Below are positions 1-7,480 of a DNA stretch of 33,588 nt, piece after piece. The stretch is taken from assembly GCA_021650775.1 (NCBI GenBank), contig JAHSRM010000024.1, positions 1 through 33,588 of the forward strand. The letters are read 5' to 3'. Source of the stretch: Candidatus Benthortus lauensis. GTDB taxonomy: Archaea > Thermoproteota > Nitrososphaeria_A > Caldarchaeales > Wolframiiraptoraceae. Every line of letters begins with the position of its first letter. Within the stretch, counting starts at the first letter, position 1. The position numbers and the translations under genes are program-made. The notes beneath the pieces were generated by a model. It was not told the origin of the DNA, searched no databases, and saw only the letters and a list, made by a program, of their open reading frames with translations.

Positions 1-1
1 G

Positions 2-1894
2 GTGGGGGAGGAGGTTGCCCTCAAGAGGGAGGTTGGGTGGTTCGGCTCCTTCTCACTCGGATACGCCGACGTGGGAGCAGACATCTTCATAGCCCTGGGA
101 CTCATAGCGGCATACGCAGCTGGAGTAACACCAATCGTCTTCCTGATAGTATCAATAATCTATGTTACCATAGGGTTGGCATACGCCGAGCTGGCCCCCT
201 CCTACCCCTACGCAGGAGGAGTCCATGTCTATGCCCTGAAGGGGTTCAACGACCTGGCAGGCTTCATAGCAGGATGGGCCCTCCTCATGAGCTACACCCT
301 CTGCATCACCCTCTTCGCCCTCGCCGCAGCCGGATACCTGCTCTACCTTGTCCCAGGCCTGGGGTTCCTAGGCTCCTTGACGGGTCTCCCCACCCTGGGC
401 CTGCTCTCAGCCATCCTGATAATGGGCCTCATCGTGGTGAACTACATCGGGATAAGATACTCGGTGGGCGCCCTGATAGCCCTCGTGGTGGTGGGGCTCC
501 TTATCCAGGGGGTCGTCCTCCTCCTCGGATACTCCCTCAGCTTCGACCCAGGCCTCTTCGTTGAGCAGTTGGGCGAGGTTGGTGCGCCCACGCCTAGGAG
601 GGAGGTTGGATACCTGCCCGGGATACCTCTGAATGAGCAGAACCTCCTCTACGCCCTCACCCTGGCCATGGCCTCGTTCATCGGGATAGAGTCTATAGCC
701 CAGGCAGCCGAGGAGACCAGGAGGCCTGCAAGATGGATTCCGAGGGCTGCGAAGCTCTCGGTCCTCGCAGTAGTAGTCTCGGTTATGGGTTTCTCGATTC
801 TGGCCCTGGGTGCGATGAGCTGGGAGGAGCTTGCGGCCAATATCGAGAACCCTATTGCGAGCCTTGTGAGCAGGTTTCCCCTGGTGGGCGGGGTTTTGAC
901 GCCTGTTGTGGCAGCCGCAGGCTTCGTCCTCTGCTATGCCTCATCCAACACGGGTGTGATAGGTGTATCGAGGCTCGTGGCCTCCATGGGCAGGTTCAAG
1001 CTCCTACCCTCATGGTTCTACCAGATACACCCCCTCTTCAGGACACCGACAAGGGCCATAGTCGTCTTCGGGATAATCGGCCTCCTAATAGCCTTCCCAG
1101 GAGACATACCCATGGTCGCCGAACTCTACAACTACGGCGCCCTAATCAGCTACCAGGTCCTCATGCTGAGCCTAATCAAGCTGAGGAACCTTGAGAAAGA
1201 CATCTATCGGCCGTGGAGGATGCCTGGAACCATAAGGGTGGGCGGGGGCCTCGAGGTCCCGCTTCTCGGAGCTGTGGGGCTTGCGGGAACCGTGTCCCTC
1301 TTCATCCTCACCCTCCTACTCCACCCAAGCGGACGGGTCTTCGGGACCCTCTGGATGATACTCGGAGTAATCCTCTACATCCTCTATAGGAGGAGGATAG
1401 GCCTGCCCCCAAATGCCGCCCTGATGAGGGACAAGGTGGCCGCAATCTCATACATATACGATGTCGGACTCCTAGTCCGCCCCATAGACGACGAGAAGAC
1501 CGTGGTAGGCTCGGTTCTCAGGGCCCTGGACCGCAGGTTCAGGATAACCCTGATGAGCGTAATCGAGCCGGGGAAGCTGGCCATAGACCCTGCGACGGCC
1601 TCGGGTAGCATAGAGTTGGAGAGGCTTAGCTCCGAGACCCTCAGGGACCTTGAGAGGATAGCCCAGATGCTTAGGAGGAGGGGATACCAGGTCGATGCAA
1701 GGGTCTATGTGGGGGACCTGGAGAAGGTCGTGGAGGCCCAGCTCGAGGGAGGCAGACTAGACTTCATAGCAGTGATTAGGAGGTTCACGGGGAAGGCGAG
1801 GGTCGAGAGGGCTGGGGAGAACGGGCTGCTCAAGATTATATCCAAGTATCCGGGAAGGGTTATGGTGCTGAGGAGGGTGAGTGAGGTTGGCTAA
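2..1894 (+). CDS. APC-superfamily amino-acid permease with C-terminal UspA-like domain
   Basis: Predicted secondary transporter of amino acids or related amines in the cytoplasmic membrane. The first ~450 residues form about twelve hydrophobic segments in the APC pattern, with an early glycine-rich stretch (SLGYADVGADIF) and a conserved segment near 230 (ASFIGIESIAQAAEETRRP) typical of the family. From ~480 to 630 the chain is soluble and alternates beta strands and helices as in universal stress proteins, so this is a permease-UspA fusion. The GTG at base 2 is the first possible start, but the window begins there, so the true start could lie upstream. The end overlaps the RAM gene by 14 bp, and a UspA gene follows, suggesting one operon in which the soluble domain and its neighbours regulate transport. 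Substrate cannot be deduced. Confidence 0.88.
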   Translation: MGEEVALKREVGWFGSFSLGYADVGADIFIALGLIAAYAAGVTPIVFLIVSIIYVTIGLAYAELAPSYPYAGGVHVYALKGFNDLAGFIAGWALLMSYTLCITLFALAAAGYLLYLVPGLGFLGSLTGLPTLGLLSAILIMGLIVVNYIGIRYSVGALIALVVVGLLIQGVVLLLGYSLSFDPGLFVEQLGEVGAPTPRREVGYLPGIPLNEQNLLYALTLAMASFIGIESIAQAAEETRRPARWIPRAAKLSVLAVVVSVMGFSILALGAMSWEELAANIENPIASLVSRFPLVGGVLTPVVAAAGFVLCYASSNTGVIGVSRLVASMGRFKLLPSWFYQIHPLFRTPTRAIVVFGIIGLLIAFPGDIPMVAELYNYGALISYQVLMLSLIKLRNLEKDIYRPWRMPGTIRVGGGLEVPLLGAVGLAGTVSLFILTLLLHPSGRVFGTLWMILGVILYILYRRRIGLPPNAALMRDKVAAISYIYDVGLLVRPIDDEKTVVGSVLRALDRRFRITLMSVIEPGKLAIDPATASGSIELERLSSETLRDLERIAQMLRRRGYQVDARVYVGDLEKVVEAQLEGGRLDFIAVIRRFTGKARVERAGENGLLKIISKYPGRVMVLRRVSEVG

Positions 1895-2159
1895 GGAGGT
1901 TCTCGCAATACTGAACATATTCGTGGACTCCTCCAAGCTCGAGGACGTGGCCAAGAAGGTTAGCGAGATGGAGGAGACCGTGGACGTATATGAGGTTACA
2001 GGCGAGTTCGATGTGGTGGCGGTGGTCAAGGCGAACGACGTAACCGAGTTCCGCAGGCTCCTTAAGGATAAGATACTGAAGATTGAGGGTGTGAAGAGCA
2101 CGGTTACCTCTATGGTTCTCTACACCCATAAGCGGGATGGGAGGCTGGTTGGAGAGTAG
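1881..2159 (+). CDS. Stand-alone RAM domain protein (Lrp/AsnC ligand-binding domain without HTH)
   Basis: A 92-residue protein matching only the C-terminal effector-binding (RAM) half of Lrp/AsnC regulators: a beta-alpha-beta-beta-alpha-beta ferredoxin-like fold with the characteristic segment VYEVTGEFDVVAVVKA and a late KIEGVKSTVTSMVL strand. There is no room for a helix-turn-helix. Family knowledge: such proteins bind amino acids and can oligomerise with full Lrp-type regulators. The GTG start sits just behind AGGAGGGTGA, overlaps the permease end by 14 bp, and is itself overlapped by the UspA gene. Its place behind an amino-acid permease suggests an amino-acid sensor for that transporter, which is inference. 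A TTG six bases later is an alternative start. Confidence 0.85.
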   Translation: MRLAKEVLAILNIFVDSSKLEDVAKKVSEMEETVDVYEVTGEFDVVAVVKANDVTEFRRLLKDKILKIEGVKSTVTSMVLYTHKRDGRLVGE

Positions 2160-2571
2160 CGGCGAGCCCCTCCACAAGGTATTGGTCGCCGTTAAGGATG
2201 AGATTAACCGTGAGGCGTTAATCCAGGCCCTCCACCCCCTGAGGGGTAAGGCCAGCATAGTGTTCTACCACGTGGTCCAGGTTCCCTTCACATCGGCCCT
2301 ATACGAGGAGGTTGTGAAGCCCATGGTCGAGGAGGCTGAGGAGAGGCTTAGGCCCCTGGTCGAGTGGGCTTCCGCCCAGGGGTTCGAGGCTGAGTCGAGG
2401 ATAGTGGTCTCGAGGGATGTCTCGGAGTCCATTAAGGAGGAGGCGGAGAAGCCCGGATACTTCATGGTGGTAATCCAGAGGGATGTTGGAGGCCTCAGGC
2501 TGAGGCCATCGCTATCCGCAAAGATTATCCAGTCCCTCAGGGTCCCCGTCCTAGTCCTTCCACCCGTGTGA
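2137..2571 (+). CDS. Universal stress protein (UspA) family protein
   Basis: A 144-residue single-domain UspA-like protein. The N-terminus (HKVLVAVKDEINREALIQAL) and the C-terminal strand VPVLVLPPV match the family's first and last beta strands. The usual ATP-binding pattern G-x2-G-x9-G-S/T is not intact: the corresponding stretch reads DVGGLRLRPSLSAK, so nucleotide binding is doubtful. It overlaps the end of the RAM gene by 23 bp and closes the permease operon; the permease itself carries a related domain, so the two Usp modules may interact (inference). The ATG is preceded by AGCGGG; a TTG at 2149 is a possible alternative start. Confidence 0.8.
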   Translation: MGGWLESSGEPLHKVLVAVKDEINREALIQALHPLRGKASIVFYHVVQVPFTSALYEEVVKPMVEEAEERLRPLVEWASAQGFEAESRIVVSRDVSESIKEEAEKPGYFMVVIQRDVGGLRLRPSLSAKIIQSLRVPVLVLPPV

Positions 2572-2591
2572 AAGAAAGGGGGAGGGAAGGG

Positions 2592-2696
2592 TTAGAACTC
2601 TTCCTCCTCTTCCTCCCACTCTTCCTCATCGAAGTCTTCCTCGAACTCCTCCCACTCCTCTTCCTCCTCTTCCATGAAGAGGACCCCGGGCTTCAT
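2592..2696 (-). CDS. Tiny, extremely acidic peptide (34 aa), not in ORF track
   Basis: An unlisted small ORF beginning MKPGVLFMEE. Of 34 residues 21 are Glu or Asp and only one is basic; five aromatic residues (W15, F18, F22, W27, F34) punctuate the acidic run. Support for being real: a TTTAAA box is centred 32 bp before the ATG, the same spacing class as other promoters here; the frame is free of stops; and it fills an otherwise unexplained gap. The second Met (residue 8) is an alternative start. I do not recognise a family. Such peptides can mimic nucleic acid or bind basic proteins such as chromatin or ribosomal proteins, but that is speculation. The converging UspA gene ends 20 bp away. 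Confidence 0.55.
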   Translation of the reverse strand: MKPGVLFMEEEEEEWEEFEEDFDEEEWEEEEEEF

Positions 2697-2725
2697 ATCC
2701 CAGCCCCACCTTACCGGAGCCGTGT

Positions 2726-2731
2726 TTTAAA
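2726..2731 (-). promoter_or_regulatory. TATA box for the acidic peptide
   Basis: TTTAAA, reading into the minus strand. Expected initiation about 26 bp downstream is near 2702, giving a leader of only about five bases before the ATG at 2696. Confidence 0.45.
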
Positions 2732-2742
2732 CGTTTAGCCCC

Positions 2743-2796
2743 TCAGGGACCCTATGGCTCATCACGGCTCAGGGTGAGCTTCGGGTTCTTCATCGG
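2743..2796 (-). ncRNA. Candidate C/D box (2'-O-methylation guide) sRNA
   Basis: In the gap between the nuclease gene and the acidic peptide the minus strand reads, in order: a C-like box CCGATGA (2796-2790), a 17-nt stretch, a perfect D' box CTGA (2772-2769), a 3-nt spacer, a perfect C' box GTGATGA (2765-2759), a 12-nt guide GCCATAGGGTCC, and a perfect D box CTGA (2746-2743). The 54-nt length, short D'-C' spacer and 12-nt guide are those of archaeal C/D sRNAs. A second perfect GTGATGA lies at 2816-2810 and could be the true C box of a longer RNA, overlapping the stop region of the upstream gene. The weak point is the C box. Guide target not identified. Both protein partners, fibrillarin and Nop5, are encoded in this window. 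Confidence 0.5.
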
Positions 2797-2824
2797 GCAT
2801 ATGTAAGGGTCATCACTCGGCTTT

Positions 2825-3490
2825 TTACCGTTTCCCCACAAGCTTGTCTAGGGTGGAGTTCCGGGGAACCCTAAGCTTGAGGTGCCTTACTTGGAAGTAT
2901 GATGCCTCGAGGTATTCTACCAGGCCCCTGACCCTGCTTAGGGGGGCTATCGGATGGCCCTCAACCATCATCTTGCTGGGCTGATAGAGGGTTAGGACCA
3001 CGGGTATCAGGTATAGCTCCGATTGGCCCGAGGACCCTGCCAGGCCCCCGAGAATCCTCATCCTCTTCTCCTGGGCCTCGACCATGACCTTCTCCTCCGA
3101 GGGGCTGGGAGGCTTCCTCCAGTGCTTGCAGTCTATTATTAGTAGGAGGGGGTGCCTGTAAGCGAGCAGGTCTATCTGGCATCTCTCGCCGCCGTGGGCT
3201 AGCTTGACGTCCCTCCTTACCTCGAAGCCCATCCTCTCGAAGAGCCTAGACGCCATCTCCTCGAACTCCCTCCAGTCAAGGTGCCTGGCAACCCTCTCAG
3301 CATCGACCCCAAGCTCCAGGGCCTTCAGGGCTGCCTCAACCCTCCCTAGGCCTCCGATGACCTGGGCCACGGCCGACCTCGGGACACGGGCCTCCTCAGC
3401 CACCTCCTCCACGCTTACCTCGACTCCGCCCTCGCTCAGCTTAAGGAAGGCTTGGAGTATCCTGGCCAGGGTCTCAGAGGAATATGTCAT
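2825..3490 (-). CDS. HTH plus PD-(D/E)XK nuclease-fold protein
   Basis: About 221 residues from the internal ATG (MTYSSETLARIL). Residues ~1-70 look like a winged-helix domain (VEEVAEEARVPRSAVAQVIGGL). Residues ~90-150 carry a restriction-endonuclease-like core: an ExMASRLFERMGFEV helix, then QIDLLAYRHPLLLIIDCKHW, which fits D-x(n)-D-x-K of the PD-(D/E)XK superfamily as in Mrr/archaeal Holliday-junction-like nucleases. The track's ORF starts at 3538, deep inside cofE; I prefer the ATG at 3490, preceded by GAGGAG and overlapping cofE by only 17 bp. Substrate is unknown; it could be a repair or DNA-surveillance nuclease. It is translationally coupled to cofE, with no obvious functional link. 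Confidence 0.7.
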   Translation of the reverse strand: MTYSSETLARILQAFLKLSEGGVEVSVEEVAEEARVPRSAVAQVIGGLGRVEAALKALELGVDAERVARHLDWREFEEMASRLFERMGFEVRRDVKLAHGGERCQIDLLAYRHPLLLIIDCKHWRKPPSPSEEKVMVEAQEKRMRILGGLAGSSGQSELYLIPVVLTLYQPSKMMVEGHPIAPLSRVRGLVEYLEASYFQVRHLKLRVPRNSTLDKLVGKR

Positions 3491-4226
3491 CCTCCTCGCT
3501 CCTGGGGATAACAGAGGCAGGCGACTCGCCCCTAACATACCTATAGCCCCTTATGATTGCGGCCGGGACACCCTCGTCGGCCTGGCCCATGACCAGCTCG
3601 GCTGCAGAGGCAAGCTCGTCGGCCACGCAGATAATCTTGGAGCGGAGAACCCTTCCATGGAGGTCTCTCCTACCCCTCAGGTCGAGTAAGGGCTCCAGGC
3701 CCGAGCAACCTATCGCCACGTTTATCGCACCCCTTCTAAGCGGCCTCCCATGGGTGTCCGAGATAATCACCGCAACATCCACGCCCGTAATCCTCCTAAC
3801 CGCCTCACGGAGCCTCCTAGCAGACCCGTCGGGGTCCCTGGGCAGGAGGGCGGCCAGCCCCGCTCCCACGTTGCTTAGGTCTACGCCCGAGTTTGCGCAG
3901 ATGTGGCCTCCATGGGTCTCGGTTATGATTATTCCACGGCTCATCCTCACAACCCTCCTCGCCTCCCTCAGGATTAGCTCCACGTGTCTCGGGTCCTTGC
4001 CGAACCGCTCCGCCACAGTGATGGCCAGCCTGGAGGGCTCTACTTCCTGTAGCCTGGCTACACGTCCCTCGGCCTTCGAGACGATTACCTGGGAGACGAC
4101 CAGGATGTCTCCCTCACGTATCCCTGCCCCAGCCTTGTTAGCCGCCGAGACTATCAGCTCCGCCAGGTCGTCGCCCTCCCTCACCACAGGAATCCCCCTG
4201 AGACCTATAACCTCGACTCTACACAT
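3474..4226 (-). CDS. cofE: Coenzyme F420-0:L-glutamate ligase
   Basis: Adds L-glutamate residues to F420-0 using GTP, the last step that gives F420 its glutamate tail; cytosolic. At 250 residues it has the length of the stand-alone archaeal enzymes. Family signatures are clear: an N-terminal VEVIGLRGIPVVREGDDL, EGDILVVSQVIVSKAEGR, ITETHGGHICANSGVD (metal and GTP-site region), and ISDTHGRPLRRGAINVAIG followed by LLDLRGRRDLHGR. No fused C-terminal oxidoreductase domain as in the actinobacterial FbiB. Its presence indicates that the host makes or modifies F420, although no other F420 gene lies in this window. The ATG (MCRVEV) fits the family N-terminus. Confidence 0.95.
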   Translation of the reverse strand: MCRVEVIGLRGIPVVREGDDLAELIVSAANKAGAGIREGDILVVSQVIVSKAEGRVARLQEVEPSRLAITVAERFGKDPRHVELILREARRVVRMSRGIIITETHGGHICANSGVDLSNVGAGLAALLPRDPDGSARRLREAVRRITGVDVAVIISDTHGRPLRRGAINVAIGCSGLEPLLDLRGRRDLHGRVLRSKIICVADELASAAELVMGQADEGVPAAIIRGYRYVRGESPASVIPRSEEDDIFL

Positions 4227-4263
4227 ACCAATCCTAACTATAGGGGAGGGTTGTTAAGGGGTT

Positions 4264-4437
4264 TTAGCCAGCGAGCCCGAGCAGGGGTCTTACCACCGCT
4301 ATCCCCAGCATCTCCCTCACGGTCGGCACCAGCTCCTTGAGCAGGTAGGCTAGGCCTACCGTGGCCATGACTATGGCGAAGAATGCTAGGAAGACCACGA
4401 CCAGCGAGGCCGCATCCCTCACGCTTATCCAGCTCAT
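4264..4437 (-). CDS. Small membrane protein, unknown
   Basis: A 57-residue protein with one strongly hydrophobic segment (residues ~10-36, AASLVVVFLAFFAIVMATVGLAY) and a second, weaker hydrophobic tail. The track begins at a TTG (4455), but a TTTAAA box at 4473-4478 would place transcription start near 4449, downstream of that TTG; the ATG at 4437 (MSWISV), preceded by GAGGAG, is therefore the better start. It sits between cofE and livF on the same strand with its own promoter. I do not recognise the family, and nothing links it to either neighbour. Confidence 0.6.
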   Translation of the reverse strand: MSWISVRDAASLVVVFLAFFAIVMATVGLAYLLKELVPTVREMLGIAVVRPLLGLAG

Positions 4438-4486
4438 CTCCTCTTCCAAGCTCAAGGCGTCTGGGAGGTTAATTTAAACCATGAGC

Positions 4487-5200
4487 CTAGGTCCCTATGC
4501 CTAGGTAGAGTTTTGCGAGCTCAGGGTGGCTTAGGAGCTCCTGAGGGTCTCCCTCGAACATGAGTCTCCCGGATACCAGGAGGTAGGATTTGTCGCCTAT
4601 CTCGAGGGCCCTGCGGGCGTTCTGCTCCACCAGGAGTATGGTCATCCCGAGGCTGTCCCTCAGCTCGACTATCTTGCCCAGGACCTCCTTAGCTATCTTG
4701 GGCGCCAGGTTGCCTGTGGGCTCGTCGAACATCATGACCTTGGGTCTCCTTATCAGGGCCATGGCCATGGCGACCATCTGCCTCTCCCCTCCGCTCAGGG
4801 TCCCGGCCTTCCTCTCCCAATACTTCCTGATTATGGGGAACATCTCCGAGACCTCCCTCACCCTCGACTCGACCTCGGCCTTGTCCCTTATCGTGTATCC
4901 AGCCATCATCATGTTCTCCCTAACGGTTAGGTTTGCGAAGACGTTGTCGACCTGGGGCAGGTAGGCCACACCCCTCTTGGCTATCTCGTGGCTCATGAGA
5001 CCCGTGAGCTCCACTCCATCCATGTCTATGGACCCAGAGTATATCTTGGTGAGCCCGAAGATGGATTTAAGGAGGGTGCTCTTCCCGCTCCCATTAGGCC
5101 CCACGATAACCGTGATCTCCCTATCCCTAACGTCCATGCTTACGTCGAAGAGGATGTGGAGCCTCCCATACCCTGCGTTCAGGTTCCTTATCCTTATCAT
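4487..5200 (-). CDS. livF: Branched-chain amino-acid ABC transporter ATPase LivF
   Basis: One of two ATPases powering the LivKHMGF importer at the inner face of the membrane. 237 residues, the normal LivF length. Walker A GPNGSGKST (~34-42), Q-loop region AYLPQVDNVFANLTVREN, signature LSGGERQ, Walker B VMMFDEPTGNLAP and switch histidine replaced by Gln in VEQNARRALE, as is usual for LivF. The C-terminus LLSHPELAKLYLGIG is the typical LivF ending. It follows livG by 2 bp, so the two are translated from one message. Confidence 0.95.
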   Translation of the reverse strand: MIRIRNLNAGYGRLHILFDVSMDVRDREITVIVGPNGSGKSTLLKSIFGLTKIYSGSIDMDGVELTGLMSHEIAKRGVAYLPQVDNVFANLTVRENMMMAGYTIRDKAEVESRVREVSEMFPIIRKYWERKAGTLSGGERQMVAMAMALIRRPKVMMFDEPTGNLAPKIAKEVLGKIVELRDSLGMTILLVEQNARRALEIGDKSYLLVSGRLMFEGDPQELLSHPELAKLYLGIGT

Positions 5201-5202
5201 GG

Positions 5203-5961
5203 CTACGCACCTAGGTAGGCCTCGATTACCTTCGGCTCCATCAGGACCTTCTCGGGCTTGCCCTCCGCTATAATCCTGCCCGAGGCCATGGCGAAGACGT
5301 GGTCCACGTATCTTAGGGCTATCTCCAGCCTATGCTCTATCAGGAAGAAGGTTATCCCCATGCTATCCCTCAGCCTCTGGAGCCTCCCGAAGACCTCGTG
5401 GGCCAGGACAGGGTTCACGCCGGCTATGGGCTCGTCCATCATAATCATCCTCGCACCGCTCATGAGGGCCCTCCCTATCTCGAGTAGCTTCATCTGGCCT
5501 CCGCTCAGGGCGTAGGAGGGCTGGTCCCATAGGTCCGCCAGCTTCAGCTCCTCCAGGATTCTGAACGCCTCCTCCACGGCCTCTATCTCCTCCATTAGCC
5601 AGGAGTTTCTCAGGGGGGCTTTGAGGAGGGCCTCGCCGCTCTGACCCCTTTTAGAGACCAGGAGGTTCTCCAAGACCGAGAGCTTGAGAAAGGGCTGGGG
5701 AATCTGGAAGGTTCTGACGAGCCCGAGGCGGTAAATCTCATGTGGGGGAAGACCCGTGATATCCCTCCCGTTAAAGGCCACCCTACCCGAGTCGGGCTTA
5801 TACACGCCCGTAACCACGTTTACCAGGGTCGTCTTGCCCGAGCCGTTAGGCCCTATCAGGATGTAGATTCTCCCCTCCTCCAGCTCCAGGTCGACGCCGT
5901 CGAGGGCCACGAGTCCCCCGAAGGTCTTCCTAACCCCCTTTATCTCCAATATGACCCCCAT
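5203..5961 (-). CDS. livG: Branched-chain amino-acid ABC transporter ATPase LivG
   Basis: Partner ATPase of LivF. 252 residues with Walker A GPNGSGKTT, the LivG-specific insert PHEIYRLGLVRTFQIPQPF, signature LSGGQMKLLEIGRALM, Walker B MIMMDEPIAGVNP, switch His in FLIEHRLEIA and the terminal EAYLGA. Long Gly/Asp-rich segment between Q-loop and signature is normal for the family. A TATA-like box (5995-6000) about 36 bp upstream of the ATG suggests livGF has its own promoter, separate from livK, which ends about 76 bp upstream on the same strand. Confidence 0.95.
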   Translation of the reverse strand: MGVILEIKGVRKTFGGLVALDGVDLELEEGRIYILIGPNGSGKTTLVNVVTGVYKPDSGRVAFNGRDITGLPPHEIYRLGLVRTFQIPQPFLKLSVLENLLVSKRGQSGEALLKAPLRNSWLMEEIEAVEEAFRILEELKLADLWDQPSYALSGGQMKLLEIGRALMSGARMIMMDEPIAGVNPVLAHEVFGRLQRLRDSMGITFFLIEHRLEIALRYVDHVFAMASGRIIAEGKPEKVLMEPKVIEAYLGA

Positions 5962-5994
5962 CTCTCGTTATACGTGCCTAACCCTAGGTCGCCT

Positions 5995-6000
5995 TATAAA
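5995..6000 (-). promoter_or_regulatory. TATA box for livGF
   Basis: TTTATA on the minus strand in the livK-livG gap, placing initiation near 5971 and leaving a leader of about ten bases. It indicates that the ATPases can be transcribed separately from the binding protein. Confidence 0.45.
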
Positions 6001-6037
6001 AGTTTCCAGAAAAAGAGTTTAGGGGGAGGAAGACGCT

Positions 6038-7465
6038 CTAGTGCTCCATAGTGTAGGTTACCGAGTCTGTCTCGAAGTCCCATCCGCCGACCTGGACCCA
6101 CTCGTATTCTCCGTCAACCTTCTTTATCTGCCATAGCTCGTAGTCGGACTTGGCTAGGTCCCCGCCCTCGTTGAGCTCGATCTTACCTATGGCGCCTGTG
6201 TAGAAGCTTAGGACGCCTGGCATGGCCTTGATGACGGCCTCTGCGTCGGTTGACTGGGCGGCCAGGACTGAGAGGGCGAGAACCCAGGTTATATCGTATG
6301 CAGAGTAGGCGTAGCTGTCAGGCAGCCTACCTAGCTTGGCGACAAGCTGCTCCCTTAGCTGGGACCTCTTGGGGTTGGGCTCGCCGAAGATGGGGTTTAG
6401 CCACTTGGTCTTGACGGCGAACTCGGCTGCCAGGGGCTCCTGGAGTATCTCTGCCAGCAGGGCTGTTCCGTCGCTTCCATACCACCTGACCTGACTCAGT
6501 ATCGGGTAGTCGTTGGCCTTGGTGAGCAGGTCCACGGACTCTGCGAAGGCTATCAAGAGGACTCCGACCTTATCTGCTCCATGCTCATCGACGGCGGCCT
6601 GAACTGCGTCGGCCAGCAGCCCTACCTCGGCTCCGAATCCCTTCTTCTCAACCTCCTCGGGCGCATACCTTATGCCCTCAAGGAACTGTCCGCCAAGCTT
6701 CTCGAAGGCCTCCTTGGATGCCTTGTGCAGCCCGTCTCCCCAGGCATCACCTCTCCATATCGGGACCACGACCCTTATCCCGTCCTCCCACATGGCCCTG
6801 GCTATCGCTGGACCCTGCTTGGTGTCGTCGGGGCAGAACCTGTAGATGAAGTCGTCGGGTATGCTTAGCTCGGGGGCGGTGGAGGACTGGCTTATCATGA
6901 GTATCTTGTTGGAGTCGGCGAAGCCCTTCAGGTTCCTGACCTCAGCGCTTGTCTGAGGCCCGATGACCAGCCTGATTCCCTTTGCGGCGAGGCTCTGGAG
7001 CTTCGTCAAGGCTACGTCGGGCTTCGTCTCAGTGTCCTCTATCAAGACCGTGAACCTGACCGGGCTTCCAGCCTTCTCAAGCCAGGAGTTAATCTCCTGT
7101 ATAGCTATCTCGATGGCCGCCTTACTGTTCTCGCCGTAGGAGGCTAGGGAGCCGCTGAGGGGTAGGAGAGCTCCCAGGGTTATCTCGCCTGAAAGCCCTC
7201 CGCCTCCAACCGTCTGGGTAACCGTAACCGTCCCGCCACCAACGGTCTCAGTCTTGGTAACCGTAACAGTCTCGGCTGCCGCCGTCTCGGTAACCGTTAC
7301 GGTTCCTCCTGCAGCGGTCTGGGTAACCGTCTGTGTTACTGTCTGGACTGCTGGTGGAGCGACCATGGGGCCTACTGCCACGCCTATTCCGACTCCCACC
7401 AGCAGGGCTACTATCGCTAGTGCGGCGGCTGCGGCTGAGGTTATTCCCGAGATTTTTCTACGCAT
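6038..7465 (-). CDS. livK: Branched-chain amino-acid ABC transporter substrate-binding protein LivK
   Basis: Extracytoplasmic binding protein of the Liv importer, of periplasmic-binding-protein type I fold. Residues ~8-34 are an uncleaved-looking signal/anchor helix with no lipobox cysteine. Residues ~40-92 are a Thr/Val-rich stalk (repeats like TVTVTET and TVTQT). The binding domain starts near 95 with ITLGALLPLSGSLASYGENSK, the classic LivK opening, and continues with a VIGPQTSAEVRN segment. The ligand could be Leu/Ile/Val or another amino acid, urea or a carboxylate; the family alone does not decide. Transcribed divergently from livHM, with a TATA box placing initiation about two bases from the ATG. 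Confidence 0.93.
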   Translation of the reverse strand: MRRKISGITSAAAAALAIVALLVGVGIGVAVGPMVAPPAVQTVTQTVTQTAAGGTVTVTETAAAETVTVTKTETVGGGTVTVTQTVGGGGLSGEITLGALLPLSGSLASYGENSKAAIEIAIQEINSWLEKAGSPVRFTVLIEDTETKPDVALTKLQSLAAKGIRLVIGPQTSAEVRNLKGFADSNKILMISQSSTAPELSIPDDFIYRFCPDDTKQGPAIARAMWEDGIRVVVPIWRGDAWGDGLHKASKEAFEKLGGQFLEGIRYAPEEVEKKGFGAEVGLLADAVQAAVDEHGADKVGVLLIAFAESVDLLTKANDYPILSQVRWYGSDGTALLAEILQEPLAAEFAVKTKWLNPIFGEPNPKRSQLREQLVAKLGRLPDSYAYSAYDITWVLALSVLAAQSTDAEAVIKAMPGVLSFYTGAIGKIELNEGGDLAKSDYELWQIKKVDGEYEWVQVGGWDFETDSVTYTMEH

Positions 7466-7480
7466 GTCTGTGTTTGGATT

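Noticed and set aside
2759-2816. Short minus-strand peptides in the gap (for example MPDEEPEAHPEP)
   Set aside because: Very short, no promoter at the right distance, and the same bases show ordered C/D box motifs, which explain the region better.
7200-7350. GTAACCGT-like repeats in livK as a tandem DNA repeat
   Set aside because: They are codons of the Thr/Val stalk in a continuous frame, irregular in spacing, not a non-coding repeat.
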